Assembly: GCF_018476905.1 (NCBI RefSeq)
Contig: NZ_JAHCVK010000001.1
Coordinates: forward strand, 1,178,001-1,242,000
Length of the DNA stretch: 64,000 nucleotides
Source: Geomobilimonas luticola
Lineage (GTDB): Bacteria; Desulfobacterota; Desulfuromonadia; Geobacterales; Geobacteraceae
Direction of reading: 5' to 3'
Each line of letters opens with the position of its first letter. Position 1 is the stretch's first letter. Both the position numbers and the translations under genes were made by a program. Shown here one piece after another: positions 1 through 7,899 of this stretch. The notes beneath the pieces are model-generated. The model saw nothing but the letters and a program-made list of their open reading frames with translations, was not told where the DNA came from and searched no databases.

Positions 1-2
1 AA

Positions 3-435
3 ACATACTTAGAAGTAGAAAAAGTGACTTTTTTTTAAAACAGAATTCCGCCATACAAACAACCGATATTCCGTTTACACAAAAGACTGCACAGGTCCCA
101 CGGACCAGCCAATCGCAGATGGCGGAGATGGCAGCGCACCAAGCCCGTTCAGCTATTTCCTTGCCTCAATGGGCACCTGTGCGGGTATCTACGTTCTCAG
201 TTTCTGCCAGCAGAGAAATATTTCGACTGTAGGTATGTCTCTAACCCAGCGAATGGAATTCGCTGCTGATGATTCAGGCCATAAACGACTGTCGAAAGTC
301 ACGCTTGATATCATGTTGCCGGTCGGGTTCCCGGAGAAGTATCGCAATGCCATTGTGAAAACAGCGGAACTTTGCTCCGTTAAGAAAGTGATCTTGAACC
401 CTCCGGAGTTTGAGATCACCGCGCACTTGCCATAG
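3..435 (+). pseudogene. OsmC/Ohr-family protein, frameshifted and truncated by the window edge
   Basis: The open frame from 28 to 435 encodes an OsmC-type protein with GGDGSAPSPF followed by LASMGTCAGIY around 121-190, the usual first-cysteine block of the family (peroxide or thiol chemistry). There is no ATG, GTG or TTG in this frame before 169, which lies inside the conserved domain. The coding signal continues upstream in another frame from position 3 (TYLEVEKVTFF) up to a T8 run at 29-36. Removing one T joins the two frames into a normal OsmC N-terminus. The copy is therefore either a pseudogene or carries a homopolymer sequencing error. It heads a plus-strand redox/sulfur cluster, with the next gene 3 bp downstream. 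Confidence 0.75.
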
Positions 436-438
436 TCG

Positions 439-1380
439 TTGCCAATACTTGCGATGAAATCACCGTCTCGGTTTATCTTTTTTCTTCTAGTCCTTGGCAC
501 TGCAACTCCCTGGTGTGGCCCCGCAATTGCCTTGACTGCCGGCATTCTTTTCAGCCTCATCATGGGGAACCCATGGCCAAAGAGCACCGCCGTCTGGAGC
601 AAAAAACTGCTGCAATTGTCGGTTGTTGGTCTGGGCTTCGGCGTTGGGATCGTTGACGTCTGGCATGCCGGACGGGAGGCGGTTCTCTATACTCCGGTGA
701 GCATCGGTGTCACGGTGGCTGTTGGGCTACTCCTGGGGAAAATGTTACGTACACCGACTAAGGCATCGGCTCTTATCTCCTTCGGTACGGCTATCTGCGG
801 TGGTAGTGCCATTGCTGCCATGGCACCGGTCATTGAGGCCAGTGACGAGGACATCGCCATCTCACTGGCTACGGTTTTCAGCCTCAATGCAGTTGCTTTA
901 TTTATTTTTCCTCCTCTTGGTCATCTCTTCGTCTTGACTGAGCGTCAGTTCGGACTCTGGTCAGCACTGGCAATTCATGACACAAGTAGCGTAGTCGGTG
1001 CCGCATCGGCTTACGGATCTGTGGCTCTCTCTAACGGCACCACGGTCAAATTGGCGCGAGCAGTCTGGATCGCCCCAGCAGCATTGCTCACTTCCCGCTT
1101 TACCAAGACCCAGACAAAAGTTGGCATACCACTTTTCATCGTCGGCTTTATTGCTGCATCTGCCGTGCGGTCATTCCTGCCAAGCCTCAGCCACATATGG
1201 CAAATATTGTCGATTGTGGCACGCCAAAGCTTGGTGGTGACTCTCTTCCTGGTTGGCAACGGTCTGACACGGGAAGTACTGCAGAAGGTCGGCATACGAC
1301 CACTGGCCCAAGGAGTTATACTCTGGATTGTCGTGAGTGCAGCCGTTTTGATTGCAGTTTCAGGTGGGATGATCCATTGA
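439..1380 (+). CDS. YeiH/UPF0324 family putative sulfate exporter
   Basis: This is a 313-residue polytopic membrane protein with about nine to ten hydrophobic segments. It carries the family motifs FGTAICGGSAIAA (about residues 114-126) and AIHDTSSVVGAAS (about 178-190). The family is annotated as putative sulfate exporters; the substrate of this copy is not shown by the sequence. The start may be TTG 439 or ATG 454 (residue 6), and neither has a strong ribosome site. It lies 3 bp after the OsmC frame and 20 bp before the flavodoxin/ferredoxin gene, so co-transcription is likely. Confidence 0.85.
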   Translation: MPILAMKSPSRFIFFLLVLGTATPWCGPAIALTAGILFSLIMGNPWPKSTAVWSKKLLQLSVVGLGFGVGIVDVWHAGREAVLYTPVSIGVTVAVGLLLGKMLRTPTKASALISFGTAICGGSAIAAMAPVIEASDEDIAISLATVFSLNAVALFIFPPLGHLFVLTERQFGLWSALAIHDTSSVVGAASAYGSVALSNGTTVKLARAVWIAPAALLTSRFTKTQTKVGIPLFIVGFIAASAVRSFLPSLSHIWQILSIVARQSLVVTLFLVGNGLTREVLQKVGIRPLAQGVILWIVVSAAVLIAVSGGMIH

Positions 1381-1400
1381 TATTGATGACGAGGTTACCG

Positions 1401-2183
1401 ATGTTACCCAAAACTTACCTGATCTATTTTTCACCAACCAGAACGACCAGAAAAATTGTTGAGCAGGTTGCAGCAGGGCTTGATTCACAAAGTATCGAAC
1501 ACCATGACCTGACCAGGATGGAGCAGGAGTTCACGCTGCGTCTTGATGACGGGGTCGCAGTCATTGGCGTACCGGTCTATGCCGGAAGAGTTCCGGAAAT
1601 ATTCTTGAAACGTATTGAAAAGCTTTCAGGGGAAGGAATTCCTGCCGTTCTGATAGCACTCTACGGAAACCGTGCCTATGAGGACGCACTTGTTGAATTA
1701 CGGGATGTGATCATCGCTAAGGGGTTCAATGTCGTTGCTGCAGGTGCTTTTATAGGAGAACATTCATATTCAACTGATGGACGTCCTATCGCTGCAAATC
1801 GACCCGATACGGAAGACCTGAAATATGCCATAGTGTTTGGTGTTGCCATCGCCAACAAGCTACAAGGTGACTGCAATCTGGCAACTCTCGATATTCCAGG
1901 TAACATCCCCTATAAGGAAAGAGTTCCGCTGGGCGGTATTTGCCCGGAAACAATGCCAGAGTTGTGCACACTCTGTAAAACCTGTGCACGTATTTGCCCA
2001 GCATTCATTATCACGGTGGATCAAGAGGTCACCACGAAAGCGGAAAACTGTGTCATGTGCTGCGCATGTGTCAAATTTTGTCCGTATCATGCACGAGTGA
2101 TGCGTCACCCAATGGTCGAGGCCAGGCGGGATATGCTGATAAAAAATTGTAGTGAGCGCAAAGAACCATCCTGCTTTTTGTAG
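1401..2183 (+). CDS. EFR1-type flavodoxin / 2x[4Fe-4S] ferredoxin fusion
   Basis: The 260-residue protein opens with a flavodoxin-like FMN loop (YFSPTRTTRKIV, about residues 9-20). It ends with two [4Fe-4S] motifs of the CxxCxxCxxxCP type (CTLCKTCARICP and CVMCCACVKFCP). Such fusions act as cytoplasmic electron carriers. ATG 1401 is preferred over ATG 1386 because ACGAGG sits about 8 bases before it and family members begin this close to the flavodoxin strand. The frame is open much further upstream, but that stretch overlaps the yeiH-like gene. A Cys-rich tail (SCFL) is present. The physiological partner is unknown; the thioredoxin gene downstream is a possible one. Confidence 0.85.
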   Translation: MLPKTYLIYFSPTRTTRKIVEQVAAGLDSQSIEHHDLTRMEQEFTLRLDDGVAVIGVPVYAGRVPEIFLKRIEKLSGEGIPAVLIALYGNRAYEDALVELRDVIIAKGFNVVAAGAFIGEHSYSTDGRPIAANRPDTEDLKYAIVFGVAIANKLQGDCNLATLDIPGNIPYKERVPLGGICPETMPELCTLCKTCARICPAFIITVDQEVTTKAENCVMCCACVKFCPYHARVMRHPMVEARRDMLIKNCSERKEPSCFL

Positions 2184-2250
2184 AACTGGTACTTTAACGG
2201 TTAAAAAGTTGATACAATTCTGAGGAAACATACAAGAGAGGTGATGTAAG

Positions 2251-2694
2251 ATAAGCTCTTCAAGTTACATCGTTTCCTGCCCCTCATGTGGCACAGGTAA
2301 CCGTATCCCGGCCGATAAAGAGGGCCTGCGTGGGCGCTGCGGCAATTGCAAGTCAGCTTTGCCGTCGTTGTACTGTCATCCCCAGCAGATGACCGACCGG
2401 ACATTCGACTCGTTCATAAATTCCTATCCCGGTCCGGTGCTGGCAGAGTTCTGGGCCCCTACCTGACCTCACTGCCATACCTTCGCACCGGTGGTGCGAA
2501 CCGTAGCTGAAAAACTGGCCGGCCAGGCCGCAGTAGTGCAGATCAATACCCAGGATAATCCAAATCTGGCAGCTCGATTCGGTATCAGGGGTATTCCGGC
2601 CATAGTGCTGTTGAAACAGGGACGTGTTGTCGATCAACTGCCGGGAGCGCAACCGCTTGATGCGGTGCTGGCATGGTTCCGTCGAAAGGCATGA
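2251..2694 (+). CDS. Thioredoxin 2-type protein with UGA (selenocysteine) at the first active-site position
   Basis: Reading through TGA at 2464-2466 gives a 147-residue protein. It has an N-terminal zinc ribbon (SCPSC and RCGNC, about residues 10-40, as in TrxC), then a thioredoxin fold with WAPT-U-PHC-HTFAPV in place of WAPWCGPC, and the cis-Pro region GIRGIPA. The UGA falls exactly on the first redox cysteine, giving U72xxC75. A perfect hairpin lies just downstream (separate entry). Coding character is intact on both sides of the TGA. The only start that keeps the zinc ribbon is ATA 2251, with AGAGAGG 9 bases upstream; no ATG, GTG or TTG lies between the preceding in-frame stop and the ribbon. 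Automatic callers would report only 2491-2694. The alternative is a pseudogene. Confidence 0.8.
2482..2500 (+). promoter_or_regulatory. Candidate bacterial SECIS hairpin
   Basis: A perfect 8-bp inverted repeat, TTCGCACC / GGTGCGAA, encloses a GGT loop. It begins 15 bases after the in-frame TGA at 2464-2466, with 23 bases between the TGA and the loop. Bacterial SECIS elements lie inside the coding sequence just after the UGA and have a small apical loop with a G in its first two positions. This hairpin meets both conditions (loop GGU). Confidence 0.75.
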
Positions 2695-2700
2695 TAAATT

Positions 2701-3186
2701 TTGAACATTACTTCTGCAAAACGGAGGGAAAATCTAATTGCAGCCGCTCCACGTCACACCAAAGGTCTGCATATTGTCGCCCTGTTCGAGGGAGCCAAGG
2801 GGGTGTTGGTCCTTCTGGCCGGCTTCGGACTGCTGGCACTCATCCACAAAGATGTCCACGAAATTGCCGCGCGCCTGATCGCGAATTTTCATTTCAATCC
2901 TGCAAGCCGTTATCCGCGGATCTTCCTCGACTTGTTGGAACGTCTCGACGACCATAAGCTGTGGGCAATGGCTTGGGCGGCACTGCTCTACTCGACAATG
3001 AGACTGGCAGAAGCGATCGGCCTGTGGTTGAGGAAGAAATGGGCCGAGTGGTTTGGCGTGCTGTCTGGCGGGATCTACCTTCCGGTTGAAATCTACGAAC
3101 TCTCACTTGGCATTACCTGGCCCAAGGTTTCAGTATTCGTTTTCAATCTGAGCGTTGTGCTATATCTGCTGTTTGTATTGATCTGA
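2701..3186 (+). CDS. DUF2127 family membrane protein
   Basis: The 161-residue protein has the DUF2127 pattern: a basic N-terminus, HIVALFEGAKG, then about four hydrophobic segments with an internal amphipathic stretch (residues about 50-80) and a conserved EIYEL near the last two. Function is unknown. TTG 2701 follows the thioredoxin stop directly. A better Shine-Dalgarno (CGGAGGG, about 2719-2725) precedes an in-frame ATT at 2737, so a rare start there, removing 12 residues, is possible. It closes the plus-strand redox cluster. Confidence 0.75.
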   Translation: MNITSAKRRENLIAAAPRHTKGLHIVALFEGAKGVLVLLAGFGLLALIHKDVHEIAARLIANFHFNPASRYPRIFLDLLERLDDHKLWAMAWAALLYSTMRLAEAIGLWLRKKWAEWFGVLSGGIYLPVEIYELSLGITWPKVSVFVFNLSVVLYLLFVLI

Positions 3187-3533
3187 AATGGCGAGAACGA
3201 CAGATAATTAGCAGGTTGGAGTTGGAAAGCTTCACACTCCGTCGGAGTGCAACAGCCTGTTATTTAAGGACTACCTGGCAAATTCACAGTTTCAGTGTGA
3301 CTAGTTTCGCTCGAACTCACATTAGTTGAGATGTAGAGCGACCCGGAAAGCGGCAGGCAGAGTTGAACCAGCAGTAATAGTACAGTCAGAATCCTGCTAT
3401 GTCTGTTAGTAATAATCATAATCATTATTCTGTTGCATCATGTTCTGAAGTCGCTAATCCCGGATCGACGATCCCATAAGACGTGTGAAAAACTTTGATG
3501 CAGGCAATATTTGAGTAAATATTCTAAAGAAAC
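3187..3533. other. Intergenic stretch between convergent units
   Basis: No supported gene lies in these 347 bases. The stretch holds the first copy of a dispersed repeat (about 3192-3270), which contains the perfect hairpin CACTCC-GTC-GGAGTG. An AT-rich tract of TAAT/CAT repeats lies near 3408-3430. No clear terminator with a T run was seen. Confidence 0.6.
3192..3270 (+). repeat. Dispersed repeat, copy 1
   Basis: This segment aligns with 34313-34387. Shared blocks include GGAG(T/C)TGGAAAGCTT, ACACTCCGT(C/A)GGA, AACAG(C/T)CT and TATTT-AAG. Divergence is spread evenly and the shared part is non-coding. It is not a recognised insertion sequence or riboswitch. Confidence 0.6.
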
Positions 3534-3968
3534 CTAGGCCGTTGTTTCTGCTAGCTTTGTTTCGCAAGCAGCCAAACTCTCCTTCAATGACTTTTCTTTC
3601 ATCCACCGCTCAGTCACATCACGCATGATTGAGGCACAGCCAGCCATGACACCATCTTCATCTCGTAGAAGAACCATGCTGAATTCCAAGGAAACACGGG
3701 AGCCGTCTTTACGAACCCCTGGTGACGAGAGAAGGCCGGTTTTGTATTTCGTCTCCCCAGACGCCATCACCCGCCAATAACCTTCCCAATGACGACTCCG
3801 CAGGTTCTCAGGGATAATTAGATCAAGTGATTGACCGGCCGCTTCGGCTGCAGTATGGCCAAACATCTGCTCTGCCCCGCTGTTCCAGAAGCGAATAATT
3901 CCTTTCTGGTCCGAGATAAGAATCGCATCCGGCGCATCGCTGACTAACTGCTTCAATAGTCTGTCCAT
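3534..3968 (-). CDS. PAS-domain (PAS/PAC) sensor protein
   Basis: The 144-residue protein has one PAS domain (residues about 8-85: DAPDAILISD, IIRFWNSGAEQMFG, EAAGQSLDLIIPE) and a PAC-like segment ending in RDVTERWMKEKSLKE, then a short coiled tail. No kinase, GGDEF or DNA-binding domain follows, so it can only act by binding another protein. It stands alone on the minus strand. An FNR/HcpR-like palindrome at 4031-4044 lies about 62 bases upstream of its start, which suggests expression tied to redox state or NO. Confidence 0.8.
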   Translation of the reverse strand: MDRLLKQLVSDAPDAILISDQKGIIRFWNSGAEQMFGHTAAEAAGQSLDLIIPENLRSRHWEGYWRVMASGETKYKTGLLSSPGVRKDGSRVSLEFSMVLLRDEDGVMAGCASIMRDVTERWMKEKSLKESLAACETKLAETTA

Positions 3969-4030
3969 ATACCCTCCCGTAATCTGCCTGTATTGTGATT
4001 ATACGTTACGGCAATAGAGTGTACGGATGA

Positions 4031-4044
4031 TTGACCTATATCAA
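4031..4044 (-). promoter_or_regulatory. FNR/HcpR-like palindrome (TTGACCTATATCAA)
   Basis: One half is TTGAC and the other is ATCAA with a 4-base spacer, a hybrid of HcpR (TTGAC-N4-GTCAA) and FNR (TTGAT-N4-ATCAA) consensus. It lies about 62 bases upstream of the PAS gene start. Confidence 0.5.
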
Positions 4045-4100
4045 GAATAAGTTGAAATCTTCAAATACAAACTGGTTCAAGCTTTAGAGTAAATTCCGTA

Positions 4101-4586
4101 TTACTGAACCATTAGAAGATCTTCCAAACTAAACTTACTGGTTGCATCTATTTTGGCAATTATGTTGTTTTCCTTATCAACCACATAAATCCACACATAA
4201 TCTGTTCCAGGTGGCACTGACCACCTAGCGCTTTTGTGTTCCCAATCAAGCCAAATCGGTGGCGCGTTGCTCCATTGCAAGGAGCGTTTTGCACTCCCTT
4301 CCATAAATTTGGGGACAGCGCTTAAATTGGGAATCATCACTATACTGACTTTTTTGTGGAGGTAGGAACCCTGTATCACTGTTGTCACTTTTTTTGCCCT
4401 TTCGAAGCCCTTCCTAGTCATGCTTATAGCAATAAGATATTTTTTGTTGTTATGGAATAACGACTCCATGTTTAATTGCTTTCCATACTGATCAGTCGTA
4501 TCCAGCGTGGGAAACGTGTCATAGCCAAATACAGGCTGGTGGATAATAAACGTGATTAATACCATCAAGCACCATTTCAATTTCAC
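4101..4586 (-). CDS. Exported protein, YtfJ/redoxin-like fold without CxxC
   Basis: The 161-residue protein has a hydrophobic signal peptide (residues about 5-21) and then a region (TLDTTDQYGKQLNMESLF) that resembles the start of redoxin or YtfJ-type thioredoxin folds. No CxxC or catalytic cysteine is present, so redox activity is not expected. The start is GTG 4586, with GGAGAG about 8 bases upstream. It is unlinked in function to its neighbours as far as can be seen. Identity beyond 'periplasmic, redoxin-like' is not supported. Confidence 0.5.
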   Translation of the reverse strand: MKLKWCLMVLITFIIHQPVFGYDTFPTLDTTDQYGKQLNMESLFHNNKKYLIAISMTRKGFERAKKVTTVIQGSYLHKKVSIVMIPNLSAVPKFMEGSAKRSLQWSNAPPIWLDWEHKSARWSVPPGTDYVWIYVVDKENNIIAKIDATSKFSLEDLLMVQ

Positions 4587-4738
4587 AACAAACTCTCCAA
4601 TATAACGTTTTACAAATATTCTTCATTAACAAGTTGATAAATTTAATTCATAATCGTTAATTTAATTGTGCATCAGGTTATACATGTTCAACAGACTTGA
4701 ACAGTTATCTATAAATAAGCATCTTTATCGCTCGTCTC

Positions 4739-5860
4739 TCACCCGAGCCTCTTCCTGAACCGAAGGGAGCTGGTCATTATGACTACTACACCAAGTAAAA
4801 GAAGGGCGGCCATCTGCGGCCAGAGAATATCGATCCCGTTCCCCTTGAGGAAGATCCCTCTGATGATGACCAGAAAATATCGAAGGGGATTCAGGTAGGT
4901 TCCATACTGAATAGCCACCGGCATGTTCTCGATAGGAAACATGAAGCCAGAGAGGAGGACGGCCGGTATGTAGAAAAGGAAGGTAGCCATCAGCGCCTGC
5001 TGCTGGGTCCTGGAAATAGTAGAAATAAAGAGCCCAACTCCTAATACCGAGAGTAGATAGATCGCCGTGGAGAGAACAAGAAGTGGAATACTCCCTTTGA
5101 TCGGGATGTCAAACCAGAAGACACCGATGGTTGTAACAAGTGCCATGTCGAAATAACTGATGAGTGCAAAAGGGATAGTCTTCCCCAGCATCAATTCCAC
5201 CGGTTTCAGCGGCGTAACCATCAACTGCTCCATGGTGCCGATCTCCCGCTCTCGCACCACTGCCATGGCAGTCAACAATAGGCAGGTGAGCATGATGATT
5301 ATAGCGATGACCCCTGGCACATTGTAGTTTCTGCTCCGCAGATCAGGGTTGTACCAGGCCCGGGAGCGCAGGTCGATCCGTGCCGGTTTTACAACCCGTT
5401 GTATGCCGGCCCGAGTCCCGAATTCCTTGCCGAATCGGTTGATGACACGCGTAGAGTAGTCCATGGCAACGGATGCGGTATTCGAATCGGTTCCGTCCAC
5501 AATCATCTGTACTTCTGTGGGAACACCTCGCGCCAAATCCCGACCGAATCCCTTATTCACCTGTAGCACGGCGAGAACCTTTCCCCGGTCGAGGAGGTCC
5601 CCCATCTCTTTTGCCGAAGAGGGGGTTCCAGTGATGATAAAGTAACCGGATGCTTCGAGCCGCCGGCCCAGTTCCCGGCTTTCATAGGAGTGATCCAGGT
5701 CGTAGAAGGCGGTATTTATGCTTTTTACGTCAGTAGTGACCGCATAGCCGAAAATGAGAAGCTGCAGGATCGGGGTAACAAAAATGATAGCCTTCATCCT
5801 TCGGTCCCGAAACACTTGACTGAACTCCTTGACCACCATTTCCTTGATCCGTTCGAACAT
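4739..5860 (-). CDS. ABC-2 type transporter permease (second of pair)
   Basis: The 373-residue protein has one N-terminal membrane segment (about 20-42), a large extracytoplasmic domain (about 45-170) and five C-terminal segments with the ABC-2 signature REREIGTMEQLMVTPL (about 203-218). This is the YbhS/YbhR/YhhJ type used for drug and xenobiotic export. It is the last gene of the efflux operon, with its start 1 bp from the end of the other permease. The two permeases are similar and should form a heterodimer with the two ATPase genes upstream. No terminator with a T run was seen before 4587. Confidence 0.9.
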   Translation of the reverse strand: MFERIKEMVVKEFSQVFRDRRMKAIIFVTPILQLLIFGYAVTTDVKSINTAFYDLDHSYESRELGRRLEASGYFIITGTPSSAKEMGDLLDRGKVLAVLQVNKGFGRDLARGVPTEVQMIVDGTDSNTASVAMDYSTRVINRFGKEFGTRAGIQRVVKPARIDLRSRAWYNPDLRSRNYNVPGVIAIIIMLTCLLLTAMAVVREREIGTMEQLMVTPLKPVELMLGKTIPFALISYFDMALVTTIGVFWFDIPIKGSIPLLVLSTAIYLLSVLGVGLFISTISRTQQQALMATFLFYIPAVLLSGFMFPIENMPVAIQYGTYLNPLRYFLVIIRGIFLKGNGIDILWPQMAALLLLGVVVIMTSSLRFRKRLG

Positions 5861-5861
5861 A

Positions 5862-6971
5862 TCACACGATCCTTTTCTTGAATTTTCTGACCGAAAGGAC
5901 GAAGGTCAGCAAGCCAAAAATTGTAAGAAGAATCGTTTCCGTTGCCAGCTGTCTGAGAGTGCTCCCTTTGAGAAAAATTCCCTTGAGAATCGCTACGAAA
6001 TAACGGGCAGGGATGATTCTGGTCATATTCTGGAGTGGCAGCGGCATATTGCTGATGGCGTACATGAACCCTGACAGCAGGAAAGCCGGCAGAAAGCTCA
6101 CTACCATGGCGATCTGGCTGGCAACCAGCTGTGACTTGGCAACAACCGAGATGAGTATTCCCAGAGAAAGACCTCCAAAAAGAAAGAGGGAGGTAAGGAA
6201 AGCGAGCAGTAACAGGCTCCCCCGCAATGGGACGTCGAAGATAAATACCGTCATGGCCACGGAAACGGCCACGTCGATAAAGCCGATGAAGAAGTAGGGC
6301 AGCAGTTTGCCGGCAATCAGCTCTGTGGTTTTTACCGGCGTGGCGATCAGCTGCTCCATGGTGCCCCGTTCCCATTCCCTGGCGATGGTTAGCGAGGTGA
6401 GCAGTGCCGCAATGACCGCCATGATTACCGCAATCAGTCCGGGAATGATGTAATTGCGCGATTTAAGCTCCGGATTGTACCAGACACGCACCCTGGCATC
6501 TATGGGCGCGCGCGCTATTCCACCTGTAACCCGTTGGCCAAAGCGTTCCGTCACCCCCTCCAGATAACCGAGGGCAATGGTGGCTGTGTTGGAATCACTG
6601 CCGTCAACAACCACCTGCAGCGGTGCAACCTTTCCCCTTCGCAGATTCTCTGAGAAGTCAGCGGGGATCCAGAGCGCCACCTGCCCCCGGTTAGCGTCGA
6701 GCGCTGCATCAACATCCGATGGACGATCCAAGATAGTGACAATCGTGAAGTATCCCGACTCCCGGAACTGGGCTACCAGCTCACGACTCAGGCTGCTTTT
6801 GTCCAGATCGTAAACCACGGTCCTCAGGTTGTTCACGTCCATGGTAATGGCGTAGCCGAAGATCAACAGCAGGATCACCGGCATGAGGAACGCCATGGCC
6901 AGACTCAGGGGATCACGGAGCACCTGGATCAGCTCTTTTTTTGCTATGGCGCGGACGCGGATAAGTTTCAT
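5862..6971 (-). CDS. ABC-2 type transporter permease (first of pair)
   Basis: The 369-residue paralogue of the next gene has the same layout: one N-terminal membrane segment, an extracytoplasmic loop, then five segments with AREWERGTMEQLIATPVK (about 202-217). It has an ATG start at 6971, one base after the ATPase stop, so translation is coupled. It forms the membrane part of the tripartite exporter together with the HlyD and TolC proteins of the same operon. Confidence 0.9.
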   Translation of the reverse strand: MKLIRVRAIAKKELIQVLRDPLSLAMAFLMPVILLLIFGYAITMDVNNLRTVVYDLDKSSLSRELVAQFRESGYFTIVTILDRPSDVDAALDANRGQVALWIPADFSENLRRGKVAPLQVVVDGSDSNTATIALGYLEGVTERFGQRVTGGIARAPIDARVRVWYNPELKSRNYIIPGLIAVIMAVIAALLTSLTIAREWERGTMEQLIATPVKTTELIAGKLLPYFFIGFIDVAVSVAMTVFIFDVPLRGSLLLLAFLTSLFLFGGLSLGILISVVAKSQLVASQIAMVVSFLPAFLLSGFMYAISNMPLPLQNMTRIIPARYFVAILKGIFLKGSTLRQLATETILLTIFGLLTFVLSVRKFKKRIV

Positions 6972-6972
6972 A

Positions 6973-7899
6973 TCACGACACCTCGATCAGGGTTACAAAC
7001 ACATCTTCCAGCGACGGGACGATCTTTTCGATGCGGACGACCTTTAGCCCCGCTTTGACGAGTGATTCCCTGATCCGTTGGGACTCCTGCCCAGCGTCAG
7101 TCACGGTGGCATGCAGGACGCTGCCGAAAATGGCTGTTTCGATGCCGCTCTGTTCAAGGACTTCCAGCGCATCCACCACCTGCTCAACCTCGATTTCCAG
7201 AACATCCCTTTCCATATACTCCTGCTTCAGGGCGGTCGGTGTCCCTTCGGCGATGATCTTCCCCCGGTAAATGAGGGCCAGCCGGTCGCAATATTCCGCT
7301 TCGTCCATGTAGTGAGTGGTAACAAAGATGGTTTTTCCCTCCCGGGACATGGCATAGATGAGCCGCCAGAAATTGCGCCTGGAGATCGGGTCAACCCCCG
7401 AGGTCGGCTCGTCGAGAAAGATGATGGGAGGTTCGTGAAGGATGGCGCAGCCGAGTGCCAGCCGTTGTTTGAAGCCGCCCGAGAGGGTTTTGGTCAGAGC
7501 TCCCCGCCGGTCCGCGATCCCGGCCATCTCCAGAACCCATTCCTTACGCTCACGTTTCTTCTCCCTGGGAACCCGGTAGATACCGCTAAAGAAGTTGATA
7601 TTCTCCTCCACCGTCAGGTCATCGTAGAGAGAAAACTTTTGGGACATGTAACCGATATTCTTCTTGATCTCTTCCGCCTCGGTCATGATGTTGAATCCTC
7701 CCACTGTCCCACTACCGGCGGAGGGGGTGAGGAGACCGCACAGCATCTTGATGGTTGTCGATTTGCCGGCTCCGTTAGGGCCGAGGAAACCGAAGATTTC
7801 TCCCCTTCCAACCGCGAGGCTGATCTGGTCCACGGCAGTGAAGTCGCCGAAAATTCGGGTCAACCCGGAAAATTCTACTGCTGTTTCGATATGGTTCAT
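6973..7899 (-). CDS. ABC transporter ATP-binding protein
   Basis: The 308-residue ATPase shows Walker A GPNGAGKST (about residues 39-47), signature LSGGFKQRL (about 142-150), Walker B IIFLDEP and the H-loop TTHYMDEAE. The C-terminal 80 residues are the accessory domain typical of drug-export ATPases (VPSLEDVFVTL). Its start overlaps the end of the second ATPase gene by 4 bp. It powers export through the ABC-2 permeases and likely heterodimerises with the product of 7896-8822. Confidence 0.92.
   Translation of the reverse strand: MNHIETAVEFSGLTRIFGDFTAVDQISLAVGRGEIFGFLGPNGAGKSTTIKMLCGLLTPSAGSGTVGGFNIMTEAEEIKKNIGYMSQKFSLYDDLTVEENINFFSGIYRVPREKKRERKEWVLEMAGIADRRGALTKTLSGGFKQRLALGCAILHEPPIIFLDEPTSGVDPISRRNFWRLIYAMSREGKTIFVTTHYMDEAEYCDRLALIYRGKIIAEGTPTALKQEYMERDVLEIEVEQVVDALEVLEQSGIETAIFGSVLHATVTDAGQESQRIRESLVKAGLKVVRIEKIVPSLEDVFVTLIEVS

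Noticed and set aside
3192-3270. GEMM/c-di-GMP or cGAMP riboswitch in the dispersed repeat
   Set aside because: The conserved GEMM core was not found. Only a simple CACTCC/GGAGTG hairpin is present, and it is weak in the second copy.
3340-3400. tRNA-like 3' end (GGTTCAACTC on the minus strand) near 3360-3380
   Set aside because: No T-arm pairing (GCTGG against CTGCC) and no acceptor or anticodon stem could be drawn.
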